Source: Fagopyrum homotropicum
Taxonomy: Eukaryota > Streptophyta > Magnoliopsida > Caryophyllales > Polygonaceae
NCBI GenBank assembly: GCA_033239125.1
Contig: BSWB01000008.1
Coordinates: 5,734,001-5,798,000 of the forward strand
Reading direction: 5' to 3'
DNA: 64,000 nucleotides
Shown: positions 1-10,965 of the stretch, piece after piece
Layout: every line of letters begins with the position of its first letter
Position numbering within the stretch: position 1 is the first letter of the stretch
Made by a program: the position numbers and the translations under genes
Notes under the pieces: generated by a model
What the model was told of the DNA's origin: nothing
Databases searched by the model: none
The model's input: the letters and a program-made list of their open reading frames with translations, nothing else

Positions 1-548
1 AACGAAAAAGCTAATGTTTTTTAATTTAAAAAACAATCGATTTTGTACAGGGAAGTGCAGGAAAAGGGAAATTAAATACACCATAAACGCACATAGATGC
101 ATTTAGTTGAATTTTTTAATAATAAAGTTTCTAATGTTTTTTAAATTAATAATTCGGTTAATTTAACGATAATGATAAAAACAGATATTTAATACAAATA
201 AAAAATTTAAAGTTAACGATATAATAAAAAGAATGAACAAGAACGTGATAACTAGTAAAACAAACATAATAGAAATTTATGAAGAAAAAAACAACACGAA
301 AATTCAAGGGAGAATTTGACATACTAGGCTTCTTTTAGTTTTTGTTTAAAAAAATGTACCCCAAATTTTTTACCACTTTCATTTAATGGTAGGTAAAAAT
401 TATTAACCCTTCTATTAAAAAGAAAGAATAAATGATGTTTGTTATTTGTTATATAAGTATAATTTTTAATTTTTAATTAATGAATTTGTTTTCTTTTATT
501 ATTTTTCTTGCCTTTTTTATTTATTTTTTATTTTCTGGACTGAATTTC
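1..548. other. AT-rich intergenic spacer, no gene seen
   Basis: Very AT-rich sequence with poly-A and poly-T runs and scattered degenerate phrases built on TTAACGATAATGATAAAA, for example near 155-185 and 211-235. The same phrase becomes dense again at 1610-2140, so this is probably one diverged repeat landscape cut by the arrays at 549-1368. Short open frames here consist of low-complexity residues and have no recognisable domain. Confidence 0.6.
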
Positions 549-770
549 TCATACCGAAAATTCTCATACCAGAATTTTCATACCAGAAATTTCATACCAG
601 AAATTATCATACGAAAAGTTCATACTAGAAATTTCATACTTGAATTTTTTTCATACCAGAATTTTTTTCATACTAGAATTTTTTCATACCAGAATATTTC
701 ATACCAGAAATTTCATACGAAAAGTTCATACCAGAAATTTCATTCCAGAAATTTCTGAATTAAAACTAGC
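549..770 (+). repeat. Short-unit tandem array, arm 1 (CATACCAGAAATTT units)
   Basis: About 13 imperfect units of 13-17 bp with the core CATACCAGAA followed by a T-rich spacer (CATACCAGAAATTT, CATACTAGAATTTT, CATACGAAAAGTT). Read on the other strand the core is TTCTGGTATG, nearly the same as the core of the array at 1076-1368. The two arrays are therefore inverted relative to each other across about 305 bp. Translation gives repetitive Phe/His/Thr/Arg text, which comes from the repeat and not from a gene. Confidence 0.85.
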
Positions 771-1075
771 GGCACAATCAACACTTGATCCTTGTGCTTT
801 TGGTCCGCTATTTATTTTTGTTTACATAATACTTTTATTTTGAGACAATTTTAACATATAATTCTCCACTCAAATAATGCTCAACTCCTCCACGTCTTGT
901 CAATTTGTCATTGTCAACTGGGAAAAAGAACAAGTCTTTTGGAAACCAAAAGAGACGGTGATGGACCCATTTTTGCAAACCGTCATCATATACGCAAATT
1001 ATAATAAAAAAAATTGCAAAATTACAACGAGCCCCCTAAAATTTGCAAAATTAAATATTAGACAATTAAAAATTC
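771..1075. other. Spacer between inverted arrays
   Basis: Unique-looking sequence between the two arrays. It contains short open frames without recognisable domains. No promoter or RNA gene was recognised. Confidence 0.5.
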
Positions 1076-1368
1076 ATTCCGGTATGTAAATTTCGGTATG
1101 TAAATGTCCGGTATGTTTGGTATGTGAAATTCCGGTATGTGAAAATCCGGTATGTGATAATTCCGGTATGTGAAAATCCGGTATGTGAAATTCCGGTATG
1201 TGAAAATTATGGTATGTGAAAATTCCGGTATGTGAAAATCCGGTATGTGATAATTCTGGTATGTGATAATTCCGGTATGTAAAATTCCGGTCCGGTATGT
1301 GAAAATTCCGGTATGTGGAAATTCCGGTATGTGATAATTCCGGTATATGATAATTCCGGTGTGTGAAA
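1076..1368 (-). repeat. Short-unit tandem array, arm 2 (CCGGTATGTGAAAATT units)
   Basis: About 18 units of roughly 16 bp with the core TTCCGGTATGTGAAAA. Most units keep CCGG, including the central CpG; a few read CTGG, ATGG or TCGG. The core is the reverse complement of the core of the array at 549-770, except that the CpG is usually CpA there. A long imperfect hairpin or cruciform between the arms is possible on paper. The -strand frame across it is a repeat translation, not a protein. Confidence 0.85.
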
Positions 1369-2199
1369 AATTCTTCATTCTAGAAAATAAATAAAAAATA
1401 AAGAAAATAAAAAAGACAAAAAAAATTAATAAAAGAAAATAAAATAAGAAATTCAGTTTTTAAAAAGCATTTGGAAGAAAGAAGAAAACAAGAGGATGGA
1501 GAGTTTTGAAGGTAAAAAAAAAATAAGAGGGGTATATTTACTTAATTGAAAAACAAAAAAGCCTACTTACTATCACTATTTCTCTAAATAGCCTACTAAC
1601 CAAATTTGCCCAAAATTCAACGATGATGACAAAAATATAAAAATGAATATTTACTAATAACTAAGCAAAAGAAAGAAAATTTAATGATAATGATAAAATA
1701 ACACGAATGAATTGTCAAAAATTATAGTACAATCCTTATTTTGTCCCTTAATGATCACGGGGAAATAAAAACCAAAACAACGAAAATTTACCGATAATAA
1801 CGAAATAATAAGAGTGATAATTTAACGATACGGACTAACATTACAAGAACAAAAATGGTAAAATATCAAAAATTGTAATTTAAAGATGATGGTAAAATAA
1901 AATAAAAAAAAGAAAAGAATTTAATGATAACGGAAAAATACAAAAGATGTGAATTTAACAACGGTGAATTAAAAAAAAAGAAATTTAACAATAATGGAAA
2001 AATACAAAAACGAGATTTTGACAATAATGACAAAATAAAAGAAATGGACATTTAACGATAAAAACAAAATAATAAAAACAGACAATTAGTGGTTACGACA
2101 AAACGAGGATTTAACGATAACGGTAAAATAACAATAACAGAAGTATCCAAATCAAGTAAATAATCCAAGATAACTATTTCACGCGGTCCAACTGTACTT
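1369..2199. repeat. Degenerate AT-rich dispersed or tandem repeat region
   Basis: From about 1610 to 2140 the sequence is a chain of diverged units of roughly 40-50 bp resembling AATTTAACGATAATGGTAAA followed by an A-rich tail. The units are too diverged for an exact period by eye. Related phrases occur at 145-300, so this material flanks the inverted arrays on both sides. No gene is visible. Confidence 0.5.
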
Positions 2200-2475
2200 G
2201 GATATTAAATTTTAGGGTATGGATCAAATGGATAATTTACATTTTTGCGCATAATTATCCAGCTTGGCTAAAAACTATCATACACCCAATCAAATATAGA
2301 TCAAAAGTTTACTATAAAAACATATTTGGATATTAAAGTATCGAGGCTTACTATGATAGATTATGCAAGTATTGTAAATAGAGGGTACCCTAATATAATT
2401 ATGTAATCTCGTACTCTTATTAATATGAGCCGTCTGTTGGCGGAAATTCTAAGGGGAATTCATCCAAATCTCACA
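2200..2475 (+). repeat. 5' LTR of copia element Cop1 (left edge uncertain)
   Basis: The right edge is clear: the sequence ends ...AATCTCACA directly before a primer-binding-site-like string at 2476. The last 50 bp or so, starting ATGAGCCGTCTGT, recur at 6759-6810 after the pol remnant, as expected of LTR ends. The left edge is a guess, because no second complete LTR is present for comparison. Confidence 0.55.
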
Positions 2476-2489
2476 TGTTATCAGAGCTC
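2476..2489 (+). other. Primer-binding site of Cop1 (initiator tRNA-Met type)
   Basis: TGTTATCAGAGCTC follows the LTR end immediately. Plant copia elements primed by initiator tRNA-Met carry TGGTATCAGAGC here, so this is that site with one substitution. Confidence 0.7.
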
Positions 2490-2559
2490 TTTCTCTAAAC
2501 CTTCTTCCGCACGTTCTTTTTCCCCGATGGCTAAACCCTAGCCCTAATTCCGTTACTGT

Positions 2560-5500
2560 TGAGTCTACATTGAGACTTCCGGCGGTTCTTCTTGGCTACG
2601 TATCTCACGACTCCATAGCTCGGACTCCCCTTCACGTTTTGCTTATAGCGGCTGACAAGAAACCGTCTTTCCATTCCCCGCTCGGAATCTCCAACATCAA
2701 GAACAACATTGCTCTTGTCCTTGACCATGACACTCCTTATACATCATGGGTTACTCTTTTTTGTGTCACGGAGAAAGCTCATAATGTTCTCGATCACATT
2801 GATACTACGGTTCCCAAACTGCTTGACATTGATGACTCATTATGGTAACAAGTTGACGCAGTAGTTCTTCAATGGACTCACGTGATATTCTCCTTCAGAT
2901 CCTAGATCCCGATGATAACGCACTTCAGAATGGATCCGCGTTTAAGAAATATTTCAAGATAACAAGAACACTCGTGTCGTTTATCTTGAACATGAATTCT
3001 CGAACTGCAAACTATCCGGTTTTGCTTCAATCTCCGTTTATTGTCAACAACTCAAAACCTTGGCGGATCAACTCAAAGTTGTTTGTTCCGCAGTCTCCAA
3101 CAACCGCCTCATCCTTCAACTAATTTCAGGCTTACCTGCTGAGTACAATGCCGCTGCTAGTTTCATTCAACAAAGCAATCCGCTTCCAAGTTTCACCAAA
3201 GCGCGATCCCAATTGCTTTTGGAAGAAACCCGAATGACTGCACAATTTGGTTCCGACTCGAATTCGACCGCCCTCTCAGTCGCTACCTCATCTTTTGACG
3301 CCACCTGTTCCTCTTCCACATCGCAACCGCCATCCCCTCCATCACCGGCGCCAGAATAGTCTAACCGGACTCGCAACAGAGGTTGCCGGAGTAAGGGCCG
3401 TCAAACTAGCGGTCAGGGACTCCCTGGCGGCGGCATCTACTATGTGTTTCGGCAAAACACAAGCTAGGTGCCCATCTTTGGTGGGCCTTCCCACTACCAG
3501 CCACAGTCCTGGTATTAGGCTCTAGCCCACAACCCAACAGGCCGCCCACCATGTCCATTTCCCACTCAGCAACCCGGACTCCTTGGGCCCAGCCCACTAC
3601 CGCCTTCTCAGGCCCATTTCAACTTTACTAAAGCTTCATCTTACCAGCCCACTGCACTGGATCAAGCGTTTGCGACGATGTCACTCAATCCTGCAGACAA
3701 CCTTTGGTATATGGATGCGAGTGCTACCTCACATATGACGAACGATTCCGATAAACTCTCATCTTTTTCGTATGATGGTAATTTAAATTCGATAGTTGTT
3801 GGAAATGGGATGCGTATTCCATCTACAGGTCTTGGAGATGCTATACTCCTTACCTCAAACTAACTCTCCATCTAACCAACATTCTTGTCGCACCCAAAAT
3901 TGTCAAAAATCTAGTGTCCGTCAAACGTTTTACAACTGATAATCTTGCTTCCGTCGAGTTTGACCCTTTTAGTTTATTTGTGAAGGATTTGCAAATGGGG
4001 ACCGCTCGTTTGAGATGTAATAGTTCCGGAGAACTATATTCTGTTACCATTCCACCCATTTGTCCTCAACATGCTCTTTCCGTCGAGTCTTCTTCCACTT
4101 GGCACACTCGTCTAGATCATCCAGGCGCGCCCGTCCTCAATTTTCTTAGACAATCTTCTTTTGTTCATTGTAATAAGGAGTTGTCCGCTCCTATTTGTCA
4201 TGCTTGTCAACTTGGAAAACATCATCGATCATATTTTGATCGATCCACCACTAGTGCTTTTGCACCTTTTGACATTATTCATAGTGATATTTGGACCTCT
4301 CCTATCCCAAGTAGGGATGATTTTAAATATTACTTACTTTTTCTTGATAAATTCTATCATTTTTTTATGGATTTATCCTCTCAAATATAAGTCACAAGTA
4401 CTTGATCATTTTGTGCAATTTCATAAACTAGTTCATACACAATTCTGAGTCACCATTCAAAACTTTCAATGTGACATGGAGGGTGAATTTAATAACACTA
4501 ACTTCCACAATTTTTTTGCCACTCATGGTATCAATTTTAGGTTCTCATGCCCACATACCTCAACACAAAATGGCAAGGCTGAGCGTATCATTCGTACCAT
4601 CAACAACATGGTGAGATCTCTTATCTTTCATGTCTCTATTCCTATCTCCTATTGGCCTCATGCCTTGTAGACTTCTTGCTATCTCCTTAACATCCTTCCC
4701 TTCACCACTATCTAAAATCGGTCTCCCACTCAAGTGTTATATAACACCTTCCCATCGTTCGGTCATCTCTGGGTTTGCGGTTGCCTTTTTTTTATCCAAA
4801 TTAAAGTGCAACTATTTCCCACAAACATCAACCTCGTACTACACCGTGCGTATTCCTCGGGTATCCCGCTCATCATCGTGGATACAAGTGTCTAGAAGTA
4901 GGTACACATAAAATCATCCTTTCGCGACATGTCACCTTCGACGAGTCTATTTTTCCTTTCGCTAACCGGAATTCTTTCTCCCCAGATCACTATAACTCTC
5001 TAATGGATGACGGGCCCTACCCTTATTATGATGAAATTCTCCGGACTACTCAAAACCATTTCTTACCACAAAATTCCAACCCTTCTGCAATAGCGGGCCC
5101 AACGTCCTTACATGCGTGCTCTGGCCCATCCGCCAACATCGACCCAATCCCAGCTCCCCTTCCTGCCAACCGGACTGCTGATACCGGCCCATCCCCACAC
5201 GCCAACCTACAACACCAACAACCCACAACGACAACTGTTATCCCACATTCCTCTCTAACTCTTGCATCCTTAGCCCGCCAATATTTAAATGCCCCACCAC
5301 CTCCAGCCCAACACACCGGTCCTTCCTCCTGGCCTCAAACCCGCAGCCAATCCGGTATCGTCAAGCCAAAACCCATCTTTGATCTATCCGTTTCCACCAA
5401 TCCTTCATCACAGACCATATCTCTCATCCCTAAATCCCACAATTTATCTCTATAATACCCCAAATGGACCGCTGCCATGCTCGACGAATATCGAGCCCTT

Positions 5501-6758
5501 ATACAAAATAAGGCGTGTGTACTGGTTCCTCGTCCTTATTATGCTAATATTGTGCGATGTATGCAGATATTTTGGCATAAGTACAGGTGTGACGGATCCC
5601 TTGAGAGATACAAAGCTTGTTTAGTTGCTAATGGATATTCTCAACAAGTTGGCATTAACTATGATGAAACCTTTAGTCTTGTTGTTAAACCGGCAACCAT
5701 CCGTATGGTTCTAAGCATTGCAGTTTTCCGCTCTTGGTCTATTCACCAGCTAGATGTTCAAAATGCTTTCCTACACAGCCCTAAAATGAGAATGTGTATA
5801 TGTTTCAAAACCAGGCTTCTACGACTCCTCCAAACCAATCATGTTTGCCTTCTGCAGAAGTCTTTGTACGGTCTTAAGCAAGCTCCTCGTGCATGGTTTC
5901 AACGTTTTGCAGGCTTCCTGCATCGCATTGGATTTATCGGAAGTAAGAGTGACTCCTCCCTTTTTATTTATATACAGGGATCCGACACTGCCTATCTGCT
6001 TTTATATGTCGACGACATTTTCCTCACTGATTCTTCTAACGCTTTGCGCAAGCATATGATACAACTTCTTAGTCAATAATTTGCTCTTAAAGACTTAGGT
6101 CCTTTGTCATATTTCTTGGGCATATTTGTTCAACAGACATCTTTTGGTTTATTCTTATCCCAGGATAAATATGCTCGTGAGATTGTTGAAAGAGTAAAGA
6201 TGTCTAACTGCAAACCATCTGCTACCCAACTAAGACGTTTGTCAATTTGATTGCTTCATCTAGTCCGGCTATTAGTGATCCTACACTTTACCGAAGTCTG
6301 GCTGGGGCGCTACAGTTGCTCACCTTCACACGCCCTGGTATCAATTTGTAGTACAACAAGTGTGCCTCTTTATGCTAGACCCTAGGGAAGCTCATTTTGC
6401 TGCTCAAGCACATCATTCGATACATCTCTGTCACGCCATCATTAGGTATCACCATCTCCTCTTCTCTGAAATCTGATCTAATTGACTATACAGATGCTGA
6501 CTGGGCAGAGTGCACTGATACACACCGCTCAACCTCAGGTTACTGTGTCTTCTCCATTGACACTGTAATCTCGTGGTCTGCCAAAAGGCAATATGTAGTT
6601 TCTAGATCCAGTGCAGAGGCAGAGTATAGAGGAGTTGCCAATGTTGTATCAGAATGTTCATGGTTGCGCAACCTTTTGCTTGATCTACATTGCCCGCTTG
6701 CCAAGACATCCATTTTAAATACAGTGACAATATCTCTGTTAATTATCTTGCCTGCGGG
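2560..6758 (+). pseudogene. Decayed Ty1/copia gag-pol polyprotein (Cop1)
   Basis: Fragments of one copia polyprotein appear in canonical order but in shifting frames with stops. The order is: a gag N-terminal segment (about 2687-2800, with ISNIKNNIALVLDHDT); a gag C-terminal piece; the integrase zinc region (WHTRLDHPG at about 4099, CHACQLGKH at about 4198) and first catalytic Asp (FDIIHSDIW at about 4269); a later integrase piece near 4476-4670; reverse transcriptase with SLYGLKQAPRAWFQ and the YVDD box near 6006; and RNase H (DADWAECTDTHRSTSGYC near 6493, then SSAEAEYRG near 6607). The RNase H tail stops abruptly at about 6755, where the sequence jumps into LTR-like sequence, so the end of pol and most of the 3' LTR are deleted. 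The element cannot encode a working polyprotein. Confidence 0.9.
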
Positions 6759-6810
6759 GTATGAGCCGTCTGTCGACAGAAACCCTAAGGGGAATTCATC
6801 CAATCTCACA
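6759..6810 (+). repeat. Remnant of the 3' LTR end of Cop1
   Basis: About 50 bp matching the end of the 5' LTR (GAGCCGTCTGT, then CTAAGGGGAATTCATCC, then ATCTCACA). It is fused directly to the RNase H remnant. One deletion removed the intervening pol end and nearly all of the 3' LTR. Confidence 0.7.
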
Positions 6811-7440
6811 TGCTATTGCGCTGAACAAACGTCTCACATAGGTACAGTCCGCCTCCGCAACAAGGTTGTTGCGCCTGCGGACCACGACTGCACGTAGCTT
6901 AGAGCGCCTGCGGCCTGCGAGTGTGTCAGCCTGGCGCGGAGGCGGACTGCGAGTCCGCCCCATCCTGGAGATTGGTAGCTAGCGAGGCGGAAGTATTCTC
7001 GGCACAAGGAGGAAGATGAGTGGGAGCGAGAGGATGAGAGAGAGCGCGAGGATGAATTTTCTGTTGAGAAATGCGAATGAGAATGTAAATGGGACATTTT
7101 TATAGATGAATTAGGGTTTGAGAATTTGGGATTTAGAGAGTAATGAACAAAGCCCTAGAAATAAAACAATTGTGATAAAACTGTTATGAATTCGTTGTAA
7201 TGTGAGGAGATGTTAAAATCTTACACGGGAGGCACGTTATTCACCTAACAAAATCTATCAACCCCAATGTAAATAACCAAACATGCACAAGAACTATGAA
7301 ACCTCCTAGTCATTAATTAATTAATTAATAATTGAGATGACTGCATGCTTTGTGTTTATTTATTTTATTACAAAGTCTTACTAAATTATTTACACAAGAG
7401 AAAAAAAGAAAAAAAAAAGCAAGTGTGAATTTTAACTGTT
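6811..7440. other. Spacer upstream of GAPN with GC-rich inverted repeats
   Basis: The first 150 bp are GC-rich with repeated CGCCTGCGG and CTGCGAGT phrases. A perfect 14-bp inverted repeat, CAGTCCGCCTCCGC at 6845-6858 and its complement at 6936-6949, encloses 77 bp. A second small one (CGGACT, then AGTCCG) overlaps the right arm. The rest is AT-rich and includes an AATT/TTAA run at 7312-7330. Part of this is presumably the GAPN promoter, but I see no convincing TATA box. Confidence 0.6.
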
Positions 7441-7545
7441 AGCAGTGAATTCCTCAGCTTCCATCTGTACAAAAGGGCACATCCCACTTGAGAAGCAGAA
7501 CCCAGAAAGAAGAAAAACACACTTCTTGCCTTATCCTCAACATCA

Positions 7546-9362
7546 ATGGCAGGAAGCGGAGTTTTTGCAGAGATCATCGATGGCGATGTCTACAAATACT
7601 ACTTTGATGGAGAATGGAGGGTTTCTTCCTCTGGAAAATCTGTTTCCATCATCAATCCCACCACTAGAACAACCCAATACAAAGTTCAAGGTGCTGTTTA
7701 GTTTAATTATTCATTCCATAATATAGTCTGTGATTTGCTGCTAAAATGGTGTGATTCTTTCTTCATTTCAATAGCATGTTCACAGGAAGAGGTGAACAAA
7801 GTAATGGAATCAGCAAAGGCAGCGCAGAAAGGCTGGGCAAAGACACCTCTCTGGAAAAGAGCTGAGCTGCTTCACAAAGCAGCTGCTATTCTCAAACAAC
7901 ACAGAAACCCCATTGCTGAATGCCTTGTTAAGGAGATCGCTAAGCCTGCAAAAGACGCTGTCACTGAGGTCTTTTTTGTCAATTGATTTTAGGATGAAAC
8001 TCATTGTACTATTTTGACTGACTGAAACTCTGTTGCCGGATTTAGGTTGTTAGGTCAGGAGATTTCGTGTCGTATTGTGCTGAAGAGGGTGTGAGGCTAC
8101 TCGGAGAAGGCAAGTTTCTTGTTTCGGATAGTTTCCCCGGAAATGAGAGAACTAAGTATTGTATGGTTTCTAAGGTAATTATGTACTGTCAATATTTGAC
8201 ATTTTGCATACTCTGAATTGTAGATACTCAACTGTGTTAGTGTCAAAAATGCAGATTCCATTGGGTGTGATATTAGCCATTCCACCATTCAACTACCCTG
8301 TGAATCTCGCGGTTTCAAAGATCGCGCCTGCACTCATTGCTGGCAACTCCCTTGTGCTGAAGCCTCCGACACAGGGGGCGGTTGCAGCTCTCCACATGGT
8401 TCATTGCTTCCACTTAGCTGGCTTCCCAAAGGGACTTATCAACTGTGTTACCGGAAAGGGTTCTGAGATCGGTGATTTCCTCACAATGCATCCGGGTGTC
8501 AACTGCATAAGGTATAAACGAGTTTTAACACATGAAAGTAATCCCATCATTTGCATTTCCTTTTTATTATCCTTATCTGATTCCATTCCCCTCCAGCTTT
8601 ACAGGAGGAGACACAGGTGTTGCAATCTCAAAGAAGGCCGGAATGGTTCCACTTCAGATGGAGCTAGGTGGGAAAGACGCTTGCATTATTCTCGAAGATG
8701 CAGATTTGGATCTAGCTGCAGCCAACATTATCAAGGGCGGATTCTCTTACAGTGGGCAGAGGTGCACAGCAGTGAAGATAGTTCTAGTGATGGAATCCGT
8801 GGCGGATACACTAGTTGAGAAAGTGAATGCCAAGGTTGCGAAACTAAGTGTTGGACCACCGGAGGATGACTGTGACATTACGCCAGTAGTGACAGAGTCA
8901 TCAGCAAACTACATTGAAGGGCTGGTGAAAGATGCAGAGGAGAAAGGAGCTACATTCTGCCAGAAGTACAAGAGGGATGGAAACCTCATATGGCCATTGT
9001 TGCTTGATAATGTGAGGCCTGATATGAGGATTGCTTGGGAAGAGCCATTTGGTCCTGTCTTGCCGGTGATCCGGATCACTTCCGTCGAAGAAGGGATCCA
9101 TCACTGCAATGCCAGCAACTTTGGCCTCCAGGGTTGTGTATTTACTAGGGACATAAACAAGGCTATCTTGATAAGTGATGCAATGGAGACTGGTACAGTT
9201 CAGATCAACTCGGCTCCTGCTCGTGGACCCGATCACTTCCCCTTCCAGGGAATCAAGGACAGCGGAATTGGGTCACAGGGGATAGCAAACAGTATTAATA
9301 TGATGACCAAGATCAAAAGCACTGTGATCAACTTGCCTGGACCGACCTATACAATGGGTTAA
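7546..9362 (+). CDS. GAPN: Non-phosphorylating NADP-dependent glyceraldehyde-3-phosphate dehydrogenase (five exons)
   Basis: A member of the ALDH11 aldehyde dehydrogenase family. It oxidises glyceraldehyde 3-phosphate irreversibly to 3-phosphoglycerate, making NADPH in the cytosol. My exon model is 7546-7690, 7775-7968, 8046-8174, 8255-8511 and 8597-9362. All four introns (77-85 bp) have GT-AG ends and the phases join exactly, giving 496 aa plus stop, the usual size for plant GAPN. The start ATG opens MAGSGVFAEIIDGDVYKYY and the protein ends YTMG. Visible family motifs are PFNYPVNLAVSKIAPALIAG, GNSLVLKPPTQ (cofactor region), FTGGDTG, ELGGKDACI with the catalytic Glu, GQRCTAVK with the catalytic Cys, and EEPFGPVLPV. 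A plausible 5' leader occupies about 7440-7545. No transit peptide is evident. There are no stops or frameshifts, so it appears intact although transposon relics lie on both sides. This is the only host gene I can support. Confidence 0.96.
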
Positions 9363-10261
9363 GTTCATATTGCTGTAGATGTTGTTTCCTATAGTTTGGG
9401 ACTTGTGTTGGTGTGTAATAATTGAACCGTTTGCATTTGATGTTGTGGTTGAACAAGTAATAAGAAGTCAGTATTTTGGTCATCTCCAAACATCCTAGTG
9501 AATGAGTACAGTAGTTTTGTTTCTATAGGGTGAGATTGGTAGCTGATGGGTAGCTCGGAGCAACACACACGACACGACGGCCTTAATCTTGTGTGTCACA
9601 TCACCTTATGTAGTAGGAACATTGTGGTCACACTTGATAAAATCAATTTACCATGGGGTTAGAGTTGTGGGAAATTACAAGAAAAAACATAATTTAATAA
9701 ACAACAAAAATAACACAAATTTATAGTGGTTAACCACTAATTTAAGATGGATAAAAACAAAAACAACAAATAAATCTAAAGTGGTTCACTCAATAGTCAA
9801 GGATGGATATAAGATTGGGCAACACAGGGCCGACGTCCAACCCAACCCGAAAGAATATTAAAAAATTCAGGACGTATATCTTTTTTTTTTTTTAACTCAA
9901 ATAGGAGTAACTTTTCTAGGGTACTGCACTACTTAGTACTGTTACCGCCGCAGAGAAACTAAAAAGTGTGTTTGCTAGTACTTTCTATTAAAATTTAAAC
10001 ATTTTTAATTGTTTTTTATTTGATAATGTCGAGTAATATATTTATATTTAGTTTTAATTTGTGCGCTATTCTATATATTAGTCTTTATAATTAGATTTAT
10101 TATTTAAACTTAATTTTATTTTATTTTTAAAGTATAAGTTTCATATTATTTTACTTCTTGTTTAAAAGTCATAGATCTATAACAACACATTAAGTTATAT
10201 TTATAGATATATATATAATAATTATAAATTTTTATCTTTGGTTTAAATTTCACCCACCCCT
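9363..10261. other. 3' UTR of GAPN and AT-rich spacer
   Basis: The first 100 bp or so is probably the GAPN 3' UTR, with AATAAT/AATAAG-type polyadenylation signals near 9417 and 9459. After that comes AT-rich sequence with no recognisable gene. 9640-9800 is A-rich and has two AGTGGTT phrases. A 14-bp T run lies near 9880. Confidence 0.5.
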
Positions 10262-10830
10262 GATGGAGGTATGTCTGAATAAAATAACAACACATCAAGT
10301 TGTTTAAGCTTTAAATCCTAATGTGCCATTATTGCTAGAAACACTCTGATGGAGGTATGTCTGAATACCGGCGATAAAATCTTATTGTAATTCACTCCCT
10401 CTCTTTGATGAAAACCTCTTGCAATAACTAGAGCCTTGTACTTGAGCCCTTCAGTAGGCGAAAATCCATCATTCTTCTTGAAAACTCATTTACAAGTAAT
10501 AAATTTTCTCACTCTATGCGGTATGACTAACTCCCAAGTTTGATTCTTATGAAGTGACTCCATCGCATCTCCGATTGTTGCAAACCACTACGTAGCTTCA
10601 AACCCATATACAACTTATATATAGGTGGATGGTTCATGAGGGTCCACCTCTTCAGCAACCTATAGATCATAACCAACCATATCCTCAAAACCGTACCTTT
10701 TTGGAGATCTTATTCCAACTCTTCTTGAGCGACCTCAACCAAGCTCTAATGAATAGCTTCTGGTGGTTGCTATTTTGATGTCATTAGAGTTACCAAACCA
10801 CACCTCATAAGGTGTTTTGTATTTTACCAA
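10262..10830 (-). pseudogene. Antisense copia pol fragment (integrase end to reverse transcriptase start)
   Basis: On the minus strand, reading from high to low coordinates, I see an integrase C-terminal phrase (KTPYEVWFGNS), then SLHKNQTWELV, then a divergent form of the copia reverse transcriptase opening (LKYKALVIARGF near 10410, then REGVNYNKILSPVFRHTSI ending near 10262). Stops and frameshifts interrupt it. It is a truncated relic with no LTR recognised on either side, and the phrases differ from those of Cop1, so it is a different copia lineage. Confidence 0.8.
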
Positions 10831-10965
10831 AATTTGTACCCCCTTTCGTCATATGATCATGTCTTGAAGATGATATAGTCTCCTTCTCCTTCAATGCCTT
10901 TGCTCTAGCTCTAGTGATTGATCCTTGTATTATTGCTGTTGGGGATGGTCCATCATCATACTCCC
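10831..10965. other. Short spacer before LTR of element F
   Basis: Non-coding sequence between the antisense copia fragment and the left edge of the reverse-oriented LTR. Nothing else is recognised. Confidence 0.4.

Noticed and set aside
549..1368. Possible CRISPR-like array
   Set aside because: Units are imperfect, about 16 bp, without unique spacers, and the genome is clearly plant. It is a short-unit tandem repeat.
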